Positions 37,681 through 48,078 of a stretch of 64,000 bases of DNA are shown here, piece after piece (within the stretch, counting starts at the first letter, position 1; each line of letters begins with the position of its first letter). This DNA is from Botryotinia globosa (Eukaryota; Ascomycota; Leotiomycetes; Helotiales; Sclerotiniaceae). The position numbers and the translations under genes are program-made. The DNA lies in NCBI GenBank assembly GCA_014898425.1, contig RCSZ01000004.1:2790001-2854000 (forward strand), in the 5' to 3' direction. The notes beneath the pieces are model-generated. The model was not told where the DNA came from, did no database searches, and saw only the letters and a list, made by a program, of their open reading frames with translations.

Positions 37681-39199
37681 CTATGATATCGGTGCGCATG
37701 TAAACGCCCCTCGGACTGTTCCTTCGGCGTATTGTTTTTTCTGTTGCACATAGTGTATTAGTAAACCGCATATCTTCTGAAGAGAATAAACGCAACCAAA
37801 AGATCGTCTTCGGCCTCCGTCCCTTAGAAAAAGATTAAAAGAAAAAACTTACGATATCTTCCACTGCCGCGTACGTGCCCCCTACCAAGACCACCATCCC
37901 AATGACAAATACCGCCCCATTTACCACACTCAGGAACAAGTTTTCGCGCGCATACCATTTGCCCTTCTTGAGCAACTTAAACCACATCATGGCCGGGAAG
38001 TAGAACGTGAACCCAGAGACAAACAGCGCCGACACAATGGACAGAAGATCCGAGAAGAAGGGGATCGCTTCCGCAATCACCCATGCAATAATTGTGATGA
38101 AGCTTACAAGCCCCAACCATGTCAGCCAGCCTTTCTTCGTGTTGATGAAGCGAACCACCGAGTTCTTGTATACACGTCCGTGAATATAGCGCGCGACCAC
38201 AGTGCAGTTAATGGAGCCCGAGATGAAGATGACGGGTAGCGCAATGCCGAATGCTATTTTGGCCATAAGATTCCCGGCCGAGAGAAGTGCAGGTGATTGC
38301 ACATCCTGCCCAACGAAGGCATAGATTAATCCTCCTGTGACTGTGTAGATGAAAATTTCGATTAAGCCGAGTGCCCAGATCGACTTGACATAATCGCGCG
38401 GTGTGTGCATCTCGTCCATGAAGGAAAATTGACACAAGGCAAATGAGTATGCGAAGACAATGTTAGTGATGGCGATAAAGGCTTCCGAGAAAGAGAGGCC
38501 CTCCTTAGGCCACGCAGACCAATCTACTTGCGCCAGTCCCCCGGCCGAAGAACCAGATACCACAGCGGTAGCCACAATAGTAATGCCAATCGCGAGCATA
38601 ATTGACACGAAATCGATATAGCCCAAGATGGCTACGTCCGCAAATGAAGGGGGAATTGCCAACACTAGCAGGATGATAGCCGACACAATCCCAAACACCA
38701 CTGAGCACGCCCCATTATTCGACAAGTTAAGAAAAGCAATAGTTCCTGTCAGACAATGCGATCCCACCGAAAACGTCAGCTCCAACGCAAACATTGCCCC
38801 GAGCAGCTCATACCCAAACCGTCCCATCAGCAACCTCCCCGCATCTGCATAATGCGCCACGTGTGGAAACGCCAGTTTGACTTGCCCTATGATATGACTG
38901 GTATAGATGGCAACCAGTCCAATACCGACGGTGAGAATCACTCCAGCTACCATCCCCAGCGTTGCAAAGGCTCCAGGAATAGATAGAGCACCGAGCGCGA
39001 TAGCTTCCACAATTAAAATAACAGTTAGCCGCTTCCAGCCGAGTCGACTGAAATTCGCACGCCCGTGCGCCTCTAGCGCGGCGGTCTCTCCCATAATTCC
39101 ATCTTTGTCTTGCGTGTGGTGTGAACCTGAGTCCGGCGTGTACGGTTTGCTCGCACCACCTGATTCAATCTTGTTCGGGTCGTCTTGAACTGCATTCAT
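37681..39199 (-). CDS. AAAP-family amino-acid permease (Mtr-like)
   Basis: Two exons on the minus strand, 39199-37853 and 37740-37681, give 468 residues. The small last exon is supported by a GTAAGT donor, a TTTACTAATAC branch site about 20 bp before the CAACAG acceptor, and a conserved-type tail (QYAEGTVRGAFTC). A soluble N terminus of about 50 residues precedes 11 hydrophobic segments beginning WKRLTVILIVEAIALGALSIP, the typical opening of fungal neutral or aromatic amino-acid permeases. The protein imports amino acids at the plasma membrane by proton coupling. Specificity cannot be read. Without the second exon the frame would end in a spurious VSFFF. Confidence 0.88.
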
Positions 39200-40571
39200 G
39201 GTTGCCGAATTTTTTTGAGAGATGGAGATTGAATGTGGGAGGTTGAGGTACCTTCCAGTGCTGGGCGAAAGAAAGCACGGTACGTATGAATTATAGAGTA
39301 GTATTGTATGTACAAGAAGTGGGCCAAGAGAAAAGTGAAAATGTGTCGAGTTGAGGGGGTAATGCAGAATTATAAACAGGTATGGGCGGAGTGCATGGTC
39401 GCTAACCCAGTATGCCCGAGAAAGATACGGGAGGAAACAATTACATTTCCTTTTTATACAGCAGAACTGAGAAATGCGTGGATGAGGAAAGCACGATGGA
39501 CCTTCGCAAAACTATTACGAGAGATTTTCGCTTGCCCTCCGCAGTTTATGAAGTGATTTGAGCATCCTCTGGACGATACCCCCGTTGTTGTCTGCTCGGG
39601 ACTCGGGTGGCACCATGGAGGGAATTGTGGGATGTGTGTGGGAGTGGATCTCGTTCAATGACTCCTGTCACCATCTCAACATTTCCAAGGGTTGCTTAAC
39701 ACCTTGGATATGTAATGAGAACCCATAAACATACATAATCGAGCAATGAAATCGCAAAAGATGATTCTATCAAAAATTAGCTTGATGAATCAAGATTGTA
39801 TAGCAAGTTAGCAACAAATAGAATCAACGGTATTCAAAAGCGATTGAAAAATCAAGATTGTGGTTAGGGATTGATTTGCATTTTGAAAACCACTATTACG
39901 GTCACTGGGTGGATCTTTTTATGTCATTGAAACTGACTCTGCCGGCATTGTACTGACGATTCTAGCGAATTTGAATCAGATGAAGATGGCAGATTGCATC
40001 TGGTCCTGGAGACTGCAAAGGCCGATAGATGAACATGTGTCGGGTTATTGTGCTGTACGAGAATATAGCATCAGCGAAGTGTAGAACGGCAAAGTTGAGC
40101 ATTGTGTGAGTTGCGGATGAAGTCTGAAGAAGATCAAAACTCGTCAAAGCAGAACCGAGGTGAAGAATTTTTTCTCAAGTTCGTCATGCACATGACATGG
40201 CTCAGGGGTAGCCCTTGCCTTGAAGTGTTAATAGACCCCGACTTTTGTCCGATACTATGCGATGATAACCTCACTGCACGTGCCTCACTGGTACGACAAA
40301 GCCATTCTACACTCTCGTAAAAAATAATCTTTTACATACCTTTGAATATCTAGATACTCTCGTACTGACTCTACGGAGTAGAAGATAACTTTTTGAACCC
40401 CTATGTCAAAATAATAAGGGTCTATATCCGTATAAGTCTAGAACAAACAAAGTACTATAAATAACCGTCAGAGTTTTCTAGCCGTTAGCTAAAGAACGTA
40501 GCTCATAACACCCAAAAAAATCTGATTGAGATTGAAATCACGTAAAGTAGATAACTAATAAAGCTCAGCCA

Positions 40572-40614
40572 TCAATAGTCGATGTATACAGTCGATGTAT
40601 ACATCGACTATTGA
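40572..40614. repeat. Perfect inverted repeat, 18-bp arms
   Basis: TCAATAGTCGATGTATAC at 40572-40589 is repeated in exact reverse complement at 40597-40614, with a 7-bp spacer that itself repeats part of the arm. It would form a stable hairpin. It is not followed by a T run suited to a terminator. Confidence 0.85.
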
Positions 40615-40849
40615 GATCACACTGAAGTTTAATTAAAATTTACATGAATTGCTTTTGATACTTCTATAAGTATTGTGAAATGCTACTGTGTAATGAGATA
40701 TCACCCCTCGATGGACCCTAAGCTCCTAGCGTTGCGTATTTCTCATGACTACTCGGTGATCAGAAGAACGTTTATGCTCGACATTATCAAAGTTGCACGA
40801 TTCTAGAAAATTTTGTTTGAACAATGTAATATAACTCTACTCTGTCAAA

Positions 40850-41310
40850 TCTCTGATGATTTTAGCGGATCGAATGAATATAACGGGCATTTTCATATGT
40901 ATACTTCATGTAAGTTCTGATGTTCTAAAAGATACTACTCATTCTATTATAAATGCAAGTATATTACTCAGTAGTAAAGTAACTATTTCACTATCTTATA
41001 AGTTATCACTTACTGATGTGAGAATACTAACAATCGTAGAAAAAGCTTTCTATTATGCTAATCAAATGTGTATCAAAGTATCGAGATGTAAGCGTGAATA
41101 TAAGACATAAAGAATCTATCCCACTCAACTTGTTTACGTAGAAGTTTCATGTAACTAACGAAATATTCTCTGATAGAAAGGCCATGTCTTTATAAAAGTC
41201 AGATGAAGTATTATAAAGCTCAGCATTCCCTCTTTATACGAACAGAGTACATAAGATAAACTAACCAGGAGTTTGTCTCATTGTCTTTTCCATTTGCACC
41301 TCGAGGAGTT
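40850..41310 (-). mobile_element. Possible decayed Ty1/copia polymerase fragment
   Basis: Translating the minus strand with tolerance for stops and frame changes gives a series of weak matches in the right order to the integrase end of copia polyproteins. First is a WP-containing stretch, then LHETST (where LNRTPT-like residues are expected), then EWD, and finally an IRT...E...Y stretch (IRTYMKYTYENARY) like the IRTRDV motif. The region is AT-rich and full of stops, consistent with RIP. It is a judgement by eye only. Confidence 0.35.
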
Positions 41311-41979
41311 ATCCTTATAATACAAAGCTTATAAGAGTAAATTCAGGGTAAGAGTTTTAGATACAATATCTTATAAATACTATACCTCACATTGTGAGTA
41401 CTCTTTCTCATTTCGAATAATTCATCGCTGGTTATGAATAATATCACGAATGATACGACTTCCCAACCTTTGTAGTCGGGATACACTACAATTGAGGGTT
41501 TGGACTGTGTTCTAACTGGTACGTTGTTGATGTGAAATCAATATCTTAAGTTCTCAATGATATGGCCCGCTGTAGCTCAAGGATCATTCGTCAACTCTGA
41601 TTGTATATGAAAGGAGGCTAACAAAACTAATCAAGGGCAAAAATCAGCAATTTCCAGGGAAACATGAAAGGCAAATCATTTGATTTTAGTCAAGGGGGTA
41701 TTTTGTAATCTTGAAATATTATAGATGCTTCCATTTATATTCGAAGACAGATGTGACTGATCGGGCTTCACGACACCAAATAAACACATTTTATAGCCCA
41801 ATTTATGATGTACACCATAAAGTACTATGTAGACTTTCTACCGATACAAGAAAAGGAAGTGTCTGAACTTGATTCTAATCATCCCGCACCTAGACCGAGA
41901 TTCAATGCAAAAAAGTAAACGAAAAACGCCACATTAAAATCATGTCAAAACCTTGACTTCCTTGGCCAATTCTTATAGA

Positions 41980-43823
41980 TCATATCTTGACCTGCTTTAT
42001 CATCGTCTGCAACCCCTCTTCGATACCCAAAAACGTCTCTTCCATCAACCCTGTCGGAGCACTTATATCACCGGGCTGCATCAAGAAACAACTCCTTAGT
42101 CTCGTACAAGCACTCAGGCAATTTCCAAGCTCCCTTGCTATGATCTCTGAGAATAGTCTCCTTTGATCAGCAATATCGATTTTGAATGTGCCAAAATCGA
42201 GTTGTGGAAGTCCGAAAGGATTTGGAGATGGAGAACTCGAGGTGGAGGGAGCGTTTCGAGGTGATGGAGTAGAGGGTGAGCGTCTTCGAGGGTCGTCTTG
42301 AGTAAATATGAAGCAGGCTTGCGAGTAGAGATCGTGGATATGTTTCAACGCGATCACAGAAATCATTAAAGGGGTGAAGTCCATCACTTGTGACGAATTG
42401 CAGCTATTACCTGGCTGGATCCCAGAGTGAATAGAGAAAAAGTCTTCTGGGCTTGTACTTCTCGTTGTGTTTGAAGCTAGTGTACTGTCAAATATATGAG
42501 CCAGCTCAGATACCGCACTTTTGTTGGTGGCAAGAATTACATCGAGAGAAAGAGAAGATGGATCTCGAAGTAATTTCTGGAGTTTGCTAATTATAACGAA
42601 GCATTTTGATGTGAAGCGCCAAGAAGCTTCATACTGTGTGACCGAGGAAAGTATGGGAGAGGTCATGTAATGAGATTGAGCTGTAAACGAGATTTTGTTA
42701 TTATGTGTCATTCGATTCATACTTTGGTGATTGACATTCGTTTGACTGGTGGTAGAGTGGGAGGTAAACCCTCGATCAAAACCACAATCTGCATCGAAGG
42801 AACCATTACTCTCCGGATACTCATACATCTCACGAGAGAAGCCATGAGTGTGATGATGTGTTGGAATTGTTGGACGCGTATATGATTGGGATTGAGATCT
42901 CCATCGCAAATCATTTTGGGCGTGTTGAGCTTGGTTTTCTGACGAGTCTGAGTGAGTCCTCTTTCGAGGATGGAATGTAGGAATTGGTGAAATCGGTATT
43001 GGACCAGCAATTTGCCTCTTGGGACTTCTGCTAGCATCTTGAGAGCTGGTAGTCGTATGAACTTCATGAATTGAAAAGTCATATTCGAAGTCTCCATATT
43101 CGGGATTCTTCATGCTGTCTACATTCGAGGGGTCCTCGAGCGCATGCGAGTTAAGGACATCAGCTCTTTCATCAGAACTAAAATCCCATGAGAATTCGTG
43201 TTCAATCATTGGAGTCTCCAGGGAAGATGTATCGATGCTTTCCAAACTCGTCGAGAAATTCTCTGGTGCGGAGTTTGAGGTGACTTTGTCGTTGTTTCCC
43301 CCCGGAAGAACGCTGCAATGCGCAGGTGGAGAAGTTATGCCCTCACTACTTTCCACAGGTGCATCGTTCTGCTTGCTGTTCAGGCTATTGCTGCTGGCCT
43401 CATCATGTATGACGTCCGCGCTTGCCACGGATACCGTCTCTGCTGTAGTGTGGATATTTAATGACTGGTCTCCAGATCTAATGCACAATTTGTTAGCCCT
43501 TTATTGTCACTCTTGAATGGGTAATAACCATCTGGATTAACATGCCTAGGAGTCGTTCCTGTCACTGCTGTATTTTTGAGGACTGATGCCCGCCTACGAT
43601 GGCCTTGCACTTTTCCCACCATGGAGACACTATAGGTGCATTTTTGTTGGTTGTATACACATCGTCGACATCCGGTACGTTCTCCGCTGCATCTGACCTA
43701 CTTCAAATGAATACTTTAAACAGTTCTGGGAGGATTTTGATGATTCCTGACCTTAGATGCATGACATTCATTACAGGCATGTCGTAGCTTTGGAGGTTTT
43801 TGTGGTCTGTTGTTTGGAGCCAT
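41980..43823 (-). CDS. AflR-like Zn2Cys6 transcription factor of the polyketide cluster
   Basis: Minus strand. Exon 1 is 43823-43752 and exon 2 starts at 43697. Together they encode a Zn2Cys6 finger CNECHASKVRC-x6-C-x2-C-x6-C (residues 17-45), interrupted by the first intron exactly between Lys and Val-Arg. The third exon carries a Ser-rich linker and a C-terminal helical domain (KHIHDLYSQACFIF, IIARELGNCLSACTRLRSC) like the AflR regulatory domain. The exon 2/3 junction is uncertain. The best phase-consistent choice ends exon 2 at 43529 and starts exon 3 at 43469, giving about 576 residues, but the donor is weak. Such factors bind CGG/TCG palindromes and switch on nearby biosynthetic genes, and matching sites occur in this cluster. 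Confidence 0.75.
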
Positions 43824-45334
43824 GATTAACATGATTTTCAGCACAAAGTTGGAGATAGACAGAAAAAATGTGACCTACGGAGACATGATAAGTGATTTGA
43901 GTGGTTTAACTGATTTAGATATGGAAGAAGTTGAATTGATGTATGAACCAAGATATGCTTGAATGCTTGTTTGACAACCGGTCCTCGGAGAATACAATAA
44001 AGTTGATATCCGTATCATGACTATCGTTATCTTTCTGATTTCTCTTTGCAAACGCATAACGCACTTGCATGCTGAATCTCCACGCCTGCGGGACGTCATG
44101 GCCAATTTGATTAACAATCTCATCTTCTGTAACCATTTACATCCCGGTAAACGGTCCGCAAAATGATATGGAAGAGCCTTCCTAACAACTGAACCGTAGA
44201 TCCCATTGCATCCATAATGCTGAATACTGATATGTATAGTTTAAGTTTGTTTTAATAAGGTTAATTAAGACAGGGGACACCCTATTGACGATTTACTAGC
44301 CAATATAGGCACTAATTCGTGTTGTTGAACAGAAGTCCCGGGCATATTATGGTAATTCGCTTACAGCATACCCCCCTTGAAAATCTGTGGTTTCAATCAT
44401 ACCTGTCAAGCATAATCGTATTTCCCCAGAATTTAGGGTTACCGAGCTCATGCCGGCATGGTGACACGCACATGGATATTTCCCCAATTCGGTCTCTAAA
44501 ACAACGCGTCTGCTTTCTACAACAATAACGGACAGCCGACCAAAACCCTAAAAGTAAAGCCAGGGGTTTTCAGTGGTATGTCATCGACTATTCGCGACTA
44601 GCATCAATAACGCGTATGTCACTTACTCACTTATTACAAATAATAAGGTTTTCGCATGTTTTGAATACCTACATAGCCTAAAAAGAAAGCCTCCACCGAG
44701 GTAAATATAATAAGCTTACTACACCGCTTTTATTTTGCCTCCGAGAGAGTTGTTCTGCCAGATTCCAGAACAAACTGATCCTGGCTAATGAAAGCGGTAT
44801 AATACAACTCAATTCATATACCTTCGTAAAACCGCTCACCTGGGCAGTTATATAGGCATAGTCACAGTCACAGTCACAGTCACATATTCTATTTAAGGAA
44901 CAACAAACAGATCTGAAACTAAGAGCCCATTTGCCAATCATATCCCCTGATATCGTAATCTGTATCACGATTCGAAATAACATCTCCTGTAAAACAATCG
45001 CCATGATACAAAAAATCGGTTCAGATGTCTTGAGATGTCTTGAAATATGATCGTCAAACAGGCGCTGATCTCGTATTTCGTGCGTATTCCAGATCCTGAC
45101 AGGTACTACATGTCGAATTAAATTAGATATAGACAGCCAAGCATTTTCAAGCTGACCGTTATTTAAAGAATAAAAGGGTGGTGGTGGTTATCTGTTGTAA
45201 GTGTTTTGATCGGTGTTTGGGTTGTCCGTGATTTCCCGGAAGGTTTAAGCTCAATTAGCGTATCGCCAATTCAATCGCTCCCGGTAGATACCGGTAGTTG
45301 ACAACGTTAACGAGTCCTCAGAAATCTAGCTATA
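43824..45334. other. Upstream region of the regulator gene
   Basis: About 1.5 kb. A minus-strand open frame at 43915-44136 encodes a plausible-looking 73-residue peptide (MVTEDEIVNQIGHD...) but has no recognisable domain and may be the 5-prime leader of the regulator. No CGG-N3-CCG site was found here. Confidence 0.4.
44861..44884. repeat. Short tandem repeat GTCACA x4
   Basis: Four perfect 6-bp copies in intergenic DNA. Confidence 0.9.
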
Positions 45335-45755
45335 TAGAGGTTGAAGGCGTAAGTCGTGTAAGCCCCATTTTTAATAAAAGTTGCTGTTTTACGAAATTCT
45401 AATGCTGCTTTTAGTAATTTTATTAGATATTCAATTAATTCCCTCAAATTTTCGAAATTTGAAGCTTTTTATTCTTTTTTTCAACTTTTATAATTTTAAA
45501 GCTTTTAAAGTTTTTAAAGCTTTTAATAGATTCTAAATATATTTAGAATAGTATTTCTGAAAAGAAAAATATGAAATTTGATAAATTTGAGTGATTTTGC
45601 TAGGATTAGAATAAATTTATAATACTTTCATTATTTAGAATTCATTATATAAATTTTCAATCAGTATAATAATATGATTAGTCAAAATCATAAAAATGAG
45701 GAAAAGCTTGGTTGCTTTTTGATGTGTTTTACAATACTTACGCCGTCAACCTTCG
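45335..45755. mobile_element. TA-flanked MITE, copy 1 (421 bp)
   Basis: One of three related non-coding elements. The termini are inverted repeats of about 19 bp, consensus CGGAGGTTGAMGGCGTAAG (this left end starts TAGAGGTTGAAGG, the right end is CTTACGCCGTCAACCTTCG). A TA dinucleotide lies outside each end, as in Tc1/mariner insertions. The interior is AT-rich with TTTTAAAGCTTTTAAAG-like stretches. It lies between the regulator gene and the lipocalin-like gene. Confidence 0.85.
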
Positions 45756-46220
45756 TATAACTGTAACACAATCTGACACGGTGAGTGTTCATCTTAATTA
45801 TACTCCATACCAGAGTATAGGGAGATGATTTGTTTGCGTTTTTGAGCCTTTTTCTTCAAAAAATACATGCATGTGAGAGGGGTCCCCCCCCCCAACTGAT
45901 CTCAAACATGCAAACGTTATTCTCCCGATCTTAAAACAGGTGGGAATCATTACATTCAACAGGAAGCCCCCCGTTCTCACGCAGATTGTTTTCCACTTTA
46001 TGTTTTCAAGTCAAACTCTACTTCATTGTTACACATTGCAGAGTTCGTTTCCCCTTGTCTTTGATAATCAATGCTGTTTGTTAGTAGCAAAGGTGGCTTT
46101 TGGTTTCCCGGAGTAAGCCCTAAACTTTATTTTGAGTGCTACAATATGTATAAGTGGGACAAGACGAACCATGTTGGCAATTTCATTTTGCAATTTTTCG
46201 TTGTCTATGTTCTAGATATG
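45756..46220. other. Intergenic with a C10 homopolymer
   Basis: About 465 bp downstream of the lipocalin-like gene. A run of ten C at 45884-45893 is unusual in this AT-rich setting. No gene supported. Confidence 0.5.
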
Positions 46221-46883
46221 TCAAAATCTAGTCAAAGAATCTACATTTTGTACCACGTGGTATTCACAGGTCGGCCGCCCACTTTCGAGATCTTCTTGCA
46301 ATAAGGGCCGCAAATTATCCACCAGCTTAGTTAAATCCGAATTCCCCGCGGCGCAAAGAGCTTCTTTGATTGCTTCCACAAGGGTATTGTCCGGACCGAA
46401 ACGTTCACGACTCATAATCGCAACTTGTGCAGGGAGACCCACTGTGGCTCCTGGCAGTGGAGTTGAATACAGCACGACCCAGTCCACATTTTGCAAGTCG
46501 GCACCCCAGGCCAGAAATGCAACGTGGTCTGATATATGGCTCAGATGTCCTGTACATTGGCAAAGCCAAGCATCATCGAGGCCAGCAATGGGGGAGTCGA
46601 TTCCAAAGGCGGTGTAGATACGTTCTGGCTGGCTGAGGGGAGTAAGAGATACCAGCTCTTGGTTTGTACAGGGCCAGACTCCATTCATGACGGGTGCATA
46701 TTGAATGACAAAGTTCTTCGTGCGCTCCCAATAATACTGTTGAGAAGTATGGGTCATGTACCACGATCCATAGAGCCAATTCTCTGGAGTAGGAGTCCAT
46801 GATTTGTCTTGCACACCCTCGATGAATGATGGAGGTGGTCGGACTTTGACCGTTGCTTTCGATTCAGATCTGTGGCTTGTCAT
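46221..46883 (-). CDS. Possible lipocalin-like small protein in the polyketide cluster
   Basis: Single-exon, 220 residues from the ATG at 46883 (MTSHRSESKATVKV). The frame extends upstream to 47054 but the added part looks like leader sequence. The segment NWLYGSWYMTHTS holds a lipocalin-style G-x-W near the N terminus. Strand-like segments follow (NFVIQYAPV, HVAFLAWGADL, DWVVLYSTPLP) and the late QVAIMSRERFGPDNTLVEAIKEAL resembles the closing strand and helix of calycin barrels. No catalytic motif is obvious. Location in the cluster and a CGG-N3-CCG site 140 bp upstream suggest co-regulation. It could be an accessory cyclase, isomerase or carrier. The fold call is weak. Confidence 0.55.
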   Translation of the reverse strand: MTSHRSESKATVKVRPPPSFIEGVQDKSWTPTPENWLYGSWYMTHTSQQYYWERTKNFVIQYAPVMNGVWPCTNQELVSLTPLSQPERIYTAFGIDSPIAGLDDAWLCQCTGHLSHISDHVAFLAWGADLQNVDWVVLYSTPLPGATVGLPAQVAIMSRERFGPDNTLVEAIKEALCAAGNSDLTKLVDNLRPLLQEDLESGRPTCEYHVVQNVDSLTRF

Positions 46884-47022
46884 TGTATACTCGGTCCAAT
46901 ACAGAAGCCTTAGAATGAGATGTATGTAAATTTGAGATATTGAGTTGTGAGATATTCGATATGATTTCGAGGTCGAGTGCACCTTAGCTTTTATCTTATG
47001 GCCGGTGTTCTCAGTAGGCCCA

Positions 47023-47033
47023 TCGGCCACCGC
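47023..47033. promoter_or_regulatory. CGG-N3-CCG palindrome (TCGGCCACCGC)
   Basis: Lies 140 bp upstream of the ATG of the minus-strand lipocalin-like gene. It matches CGG-N3-CCG, the core of the AflR consensus TCG-N5-CGA apart from the last base. Confidence 0.5.
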
Positions 47034-47292
47034 TGCTATACTCGCACGTATCATCTTATGTCTCGGTTTGCATATACTTAGAGTTTTTCACTCCGAGCTT
47101 TGAGTCAATCGTACAATTCATCCCTCAGTTTCACTCAGTGTTATCGTCATGCCACTACTTAAGTGGAACATTTCTTTCTGTAAATGTCTGGCAGTCACAA
47201 GCTGTCTGGATCACATTTATTTGGTGCATACGCTCTTGCACAATGTGTTGTACTAATCTCCAGAGTGGGAAAGTACCGGCTTTGGTAGATTA

Positions 47293-47712
47293 CGGAGGTT
47301 GAAGGCGTAAGTCGTGTAAGCCTCATTTTTAATAAAAGTTGCTGTTTTACGAAATTCTAATACCGCTTTTAATAATTTTATTAGATATTCAACTAATCCT
47401 TTCAAATCTTCGAAATTTAAAGCTTTTCATCTCTTTTTTCAACTTTTATAATTTTAAAGCTTTTAAAGCTTTTAAAGCTTTCAATAGATTCTAAATACAT
47501 TTAGAATAATATTTCTAAAAAAAAAATATAAAATTTGATAAATTTGAATAATTTTGTTAAGATTAGAATAAATTTATAATACTTTTACTATCTAAAATTC
47601 ATTATATAAATTTTTAATTAGTATAATAATATAATTGATCAAAATCATAAAAATGGGGAAAAGCTTGATCGCTTTTTGATGTGTTTTACAATACTTACGC
47701 CGTCAACCTCTG
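47293..47712. mobile_element. TA-flanked MITE, copy 2 (420 bp)
   Basis: Same element and orientation as copy 1. The left end starts CGGAGGTTGAAGGCGTAAG after a TA (47291-47292). The right end is CTTACGCCGTCAACCTCTG before a TA (47713-47714). Differences from copies 1 and 3 are mostly C/T and G/A transitions. It sits between the lipocalin-like and acyltransferase genes. Confidence 0.85.
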
Positions 47713-48078
47713 TACCAACACAAGAACTCAAAAAAGACACATATTAATTCAACTACAACTGTGTGAAATCAGGGAATCGTGATAGGAGATTTTTTTTTCA
47801 GTGATATGCAGCTATATTTTGAGGCTGTACAAAGATGCGTTAAATCTTATCAAATTCAATTTTCTGTAAACACCAGATTCACATTACACTTACGACCAAA
47901 AAGGTCGACCAGCTTGTAAGCCAACACGAATACACCGTATCCCCTGGACAATGGAATATCTGCAGTATTTGCAGATAAACAAATTTGTGTAAATCTAAAC
48001 GTAAAGTCGATCATGTCTCATGCTCTCGAAGTTCAAAAGCTCTCAGAAGATCCGTTGACGGTATTTGGCTTCCATTAC
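47713..48078. other. Short intergenic region
   Basis: 366 bp between MITE copy 2 and the 3-prime end of the acyltransferase gene, with no feature seen. Confidence 0.5.

Larger units (their letters stand above)
39200..41979. other. AT-rich gene-poor interval with repeat relics
   Basis: About 2.8 kb upstream of the permease. The first part is the permease promoter. From about 40300 the DNA becomes very AT-rich with many TA steps, as expected for old repeat DNA altered by repeat-induced point mutation. An 18-bp-arm hairpin and a possible copia relic are listed separately. Confidence 0.5.

Noticed and set aside
37835..37852. Stop of the amino-acid permease at 37835 (tail VSFFF)
   Set aside because: This reads into a GTAAGT intron. 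The spliced exon at 37740-37681 restores a family-type tail.
44678..45004. 108-residue minus-strand frame with CDCDCDY repeat
   Set aside because: The Cys-Asp run is only the translation of the GTCACA tandem repeat and no domain is present.
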